This document shows, one piece after another, positions 63,427 to 64,000 of a stretch of 64,000 nt of DNA. The notes under the pieces are model-generated. The model saw only the letters and a program-made list of their open reading frames with translations, made no database searches and was not told the origin of the DNA. Every line of letters begins with the position of its first letter. The first letter of the stretch is position 1. Where the stretch lies: positions 7,068,001-7,132,000 of the forward strand of contig CP085828.1 of the NCBI GenBank assembly GCA_020809705.1, in the 5' to 3' direction. Source of the stretch: Calonectria ilicicola (lineage: Eukaryota; Ascomycota; Sordariomycetes; Hypocreales; Nectriaceae). Position numbers and translations under genes: made by a program.

Positions 63427-64000
63427 GAGCTCCGCGATGGATTTCCACCAGACCAAAGAAGGGACCAAGGGCTAATTGACGCGGAAACGTAGATCTCCAA
63501 CGAAGATATGATTTCTTGAGATCAAACGAATTCAAGTGAAATGAGAGATCCTGGCCCAGAAGCGGAGAGAAGGTTTGGAACATGGTTTCAAAGAATCATG
63601 AATGCATCACTCAACAATACCAGTAATGATAGTAAAAAACGGTAACACAGCACTTCTAGCTAACTTGGTGTATCTTGTTCCCCTTAATAATGGATGTTGT
63701 ATTGCAAATGTATGCGACTTTCCCTCGATATGACAAGATCGCTGAATTGAGAAGGGGTTTTTTTGGTGTAGACTTTGGACTTCAGGCAAGACTGGTGGTA
63801 GAATCAAGCCGCATTTTGGCAATTGATACACCTAGCTTAGGGCCGTGTAATGCGGCCCAAGATAGAGTTACGTTCCAAGACCTCGAGATAATTGCAAACA
63901 TCATTCACGGTTGATGTCACTATGTATCAGGCCTCTTAGCACATAAACTAGATAGCCCCTTTGGAAGGAGGGGACATTCGTGTCTCACAGGGAAGATCAT
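63427..64000. other. Right-end spacer
   Basis: The window ends here without a further gene I can support. A 79-codon frame (63675-63914) has no ATG-context or family support. The region is A/T-rich around 63600-63680. Confidence 0.45.

Noticed and set aside
63675..63914. A 79-codon frame at the right end
   Set aside because: Short, no family match, no splice partner.
1..64000. tRNA genes, rRNA, CRISPR arrays or intact transposons
   Set aside because: I looked by eye for the GGTTCGANTCC-type B box on both strands, for regularly spaced repeats and for transposase-like frames, and found none. A covariance-model scan would be decisive.

Overview
The window is 64 kb of a filamentous ascomycete nuclear genome (Pezizomycotina; the gene content fits Sordariomycetes, possibly Hypocreales, but the taxon is an inference). 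The signs are short GT-AG introns of about 46-137 bp (one 354 bp intron in the first gene), intron-poor genes on both strands, 0.3-2.8 kb intergenic spacers, fungal Zn2Cys6 regulators, three HET-domain genes, an RTA1 membrane protein and a Kha1-type antiporter. I support 25 protein-coding loci, one of them interrupted. I found no tRNA, rRNA, CRISPR array or intact transposon.

Left part (1-18 kb), mostly conserved genes: a WDR44/Dgr2-like WD40 protein, a cytosolic thioredoxin, the ribosome-assembly chaperone Rrb1/GRWD1, a type II membrane protein with a proline-rich stem and a PLOD-glycosyltransferase-like domain, a short-chain dehydrogenase, a Zn2Cys6 regulator and an AIF/FSP1-like FAD oxidoreductase.

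Middle part (18-47 kb), accessory in character: a small membrane-anchored unknown, two HET genes flanking a secreted GH43 arabinanase-like enzyme, a PAQR receptor-like protein, a xanthine/alpha-ketoglutarate dioxygenase (xanA type) separated by a 2.8 kb spacer from a secreted copper amine oxidase, a membrane-anchored polysaccharide deacetylase, a glyoxalase-fold protein, a second Zn2Cys6 regulator, an RTA1-family membrane protein, and a large HET-ankyrin gene whose reading frame is cut by a single in-frame amber codon inside an ankyrin repeat. Several of these enzymes fit scavenging of nitrogen and carbon (purines, amines, arabinan, chitin). The HET genes fit self/non-self recognition.

Right part (47-64 kb), again mostly conserved: a TauD/TfdA-type dioxygenase, a tail-anchored GH5 (EGCrP2/Egh1-type) steryl-glucosidase or glucocerebrosidase, a large four-helix membrane glycoprotein, a Gfo/Idh/MocA oxidoreductase, a Kha1-type K+/H+ antiporter and an APH-fold kinase-like protein.

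Gene models below were built by hand. Each exon junction was checked for a splice dinucleotide and an unbroken reading frame, and starts were placed on ATG codons. The points most worth a second look are the amber-interrupted HET-ankyrin gene, the apparent GC-AG intron in the glycosyltransferase-like gene, the frame-neutral intron in the GH43 gene, and perfect inverted repeats in the 2.8 kb xanA/amine-oxidase spacer.
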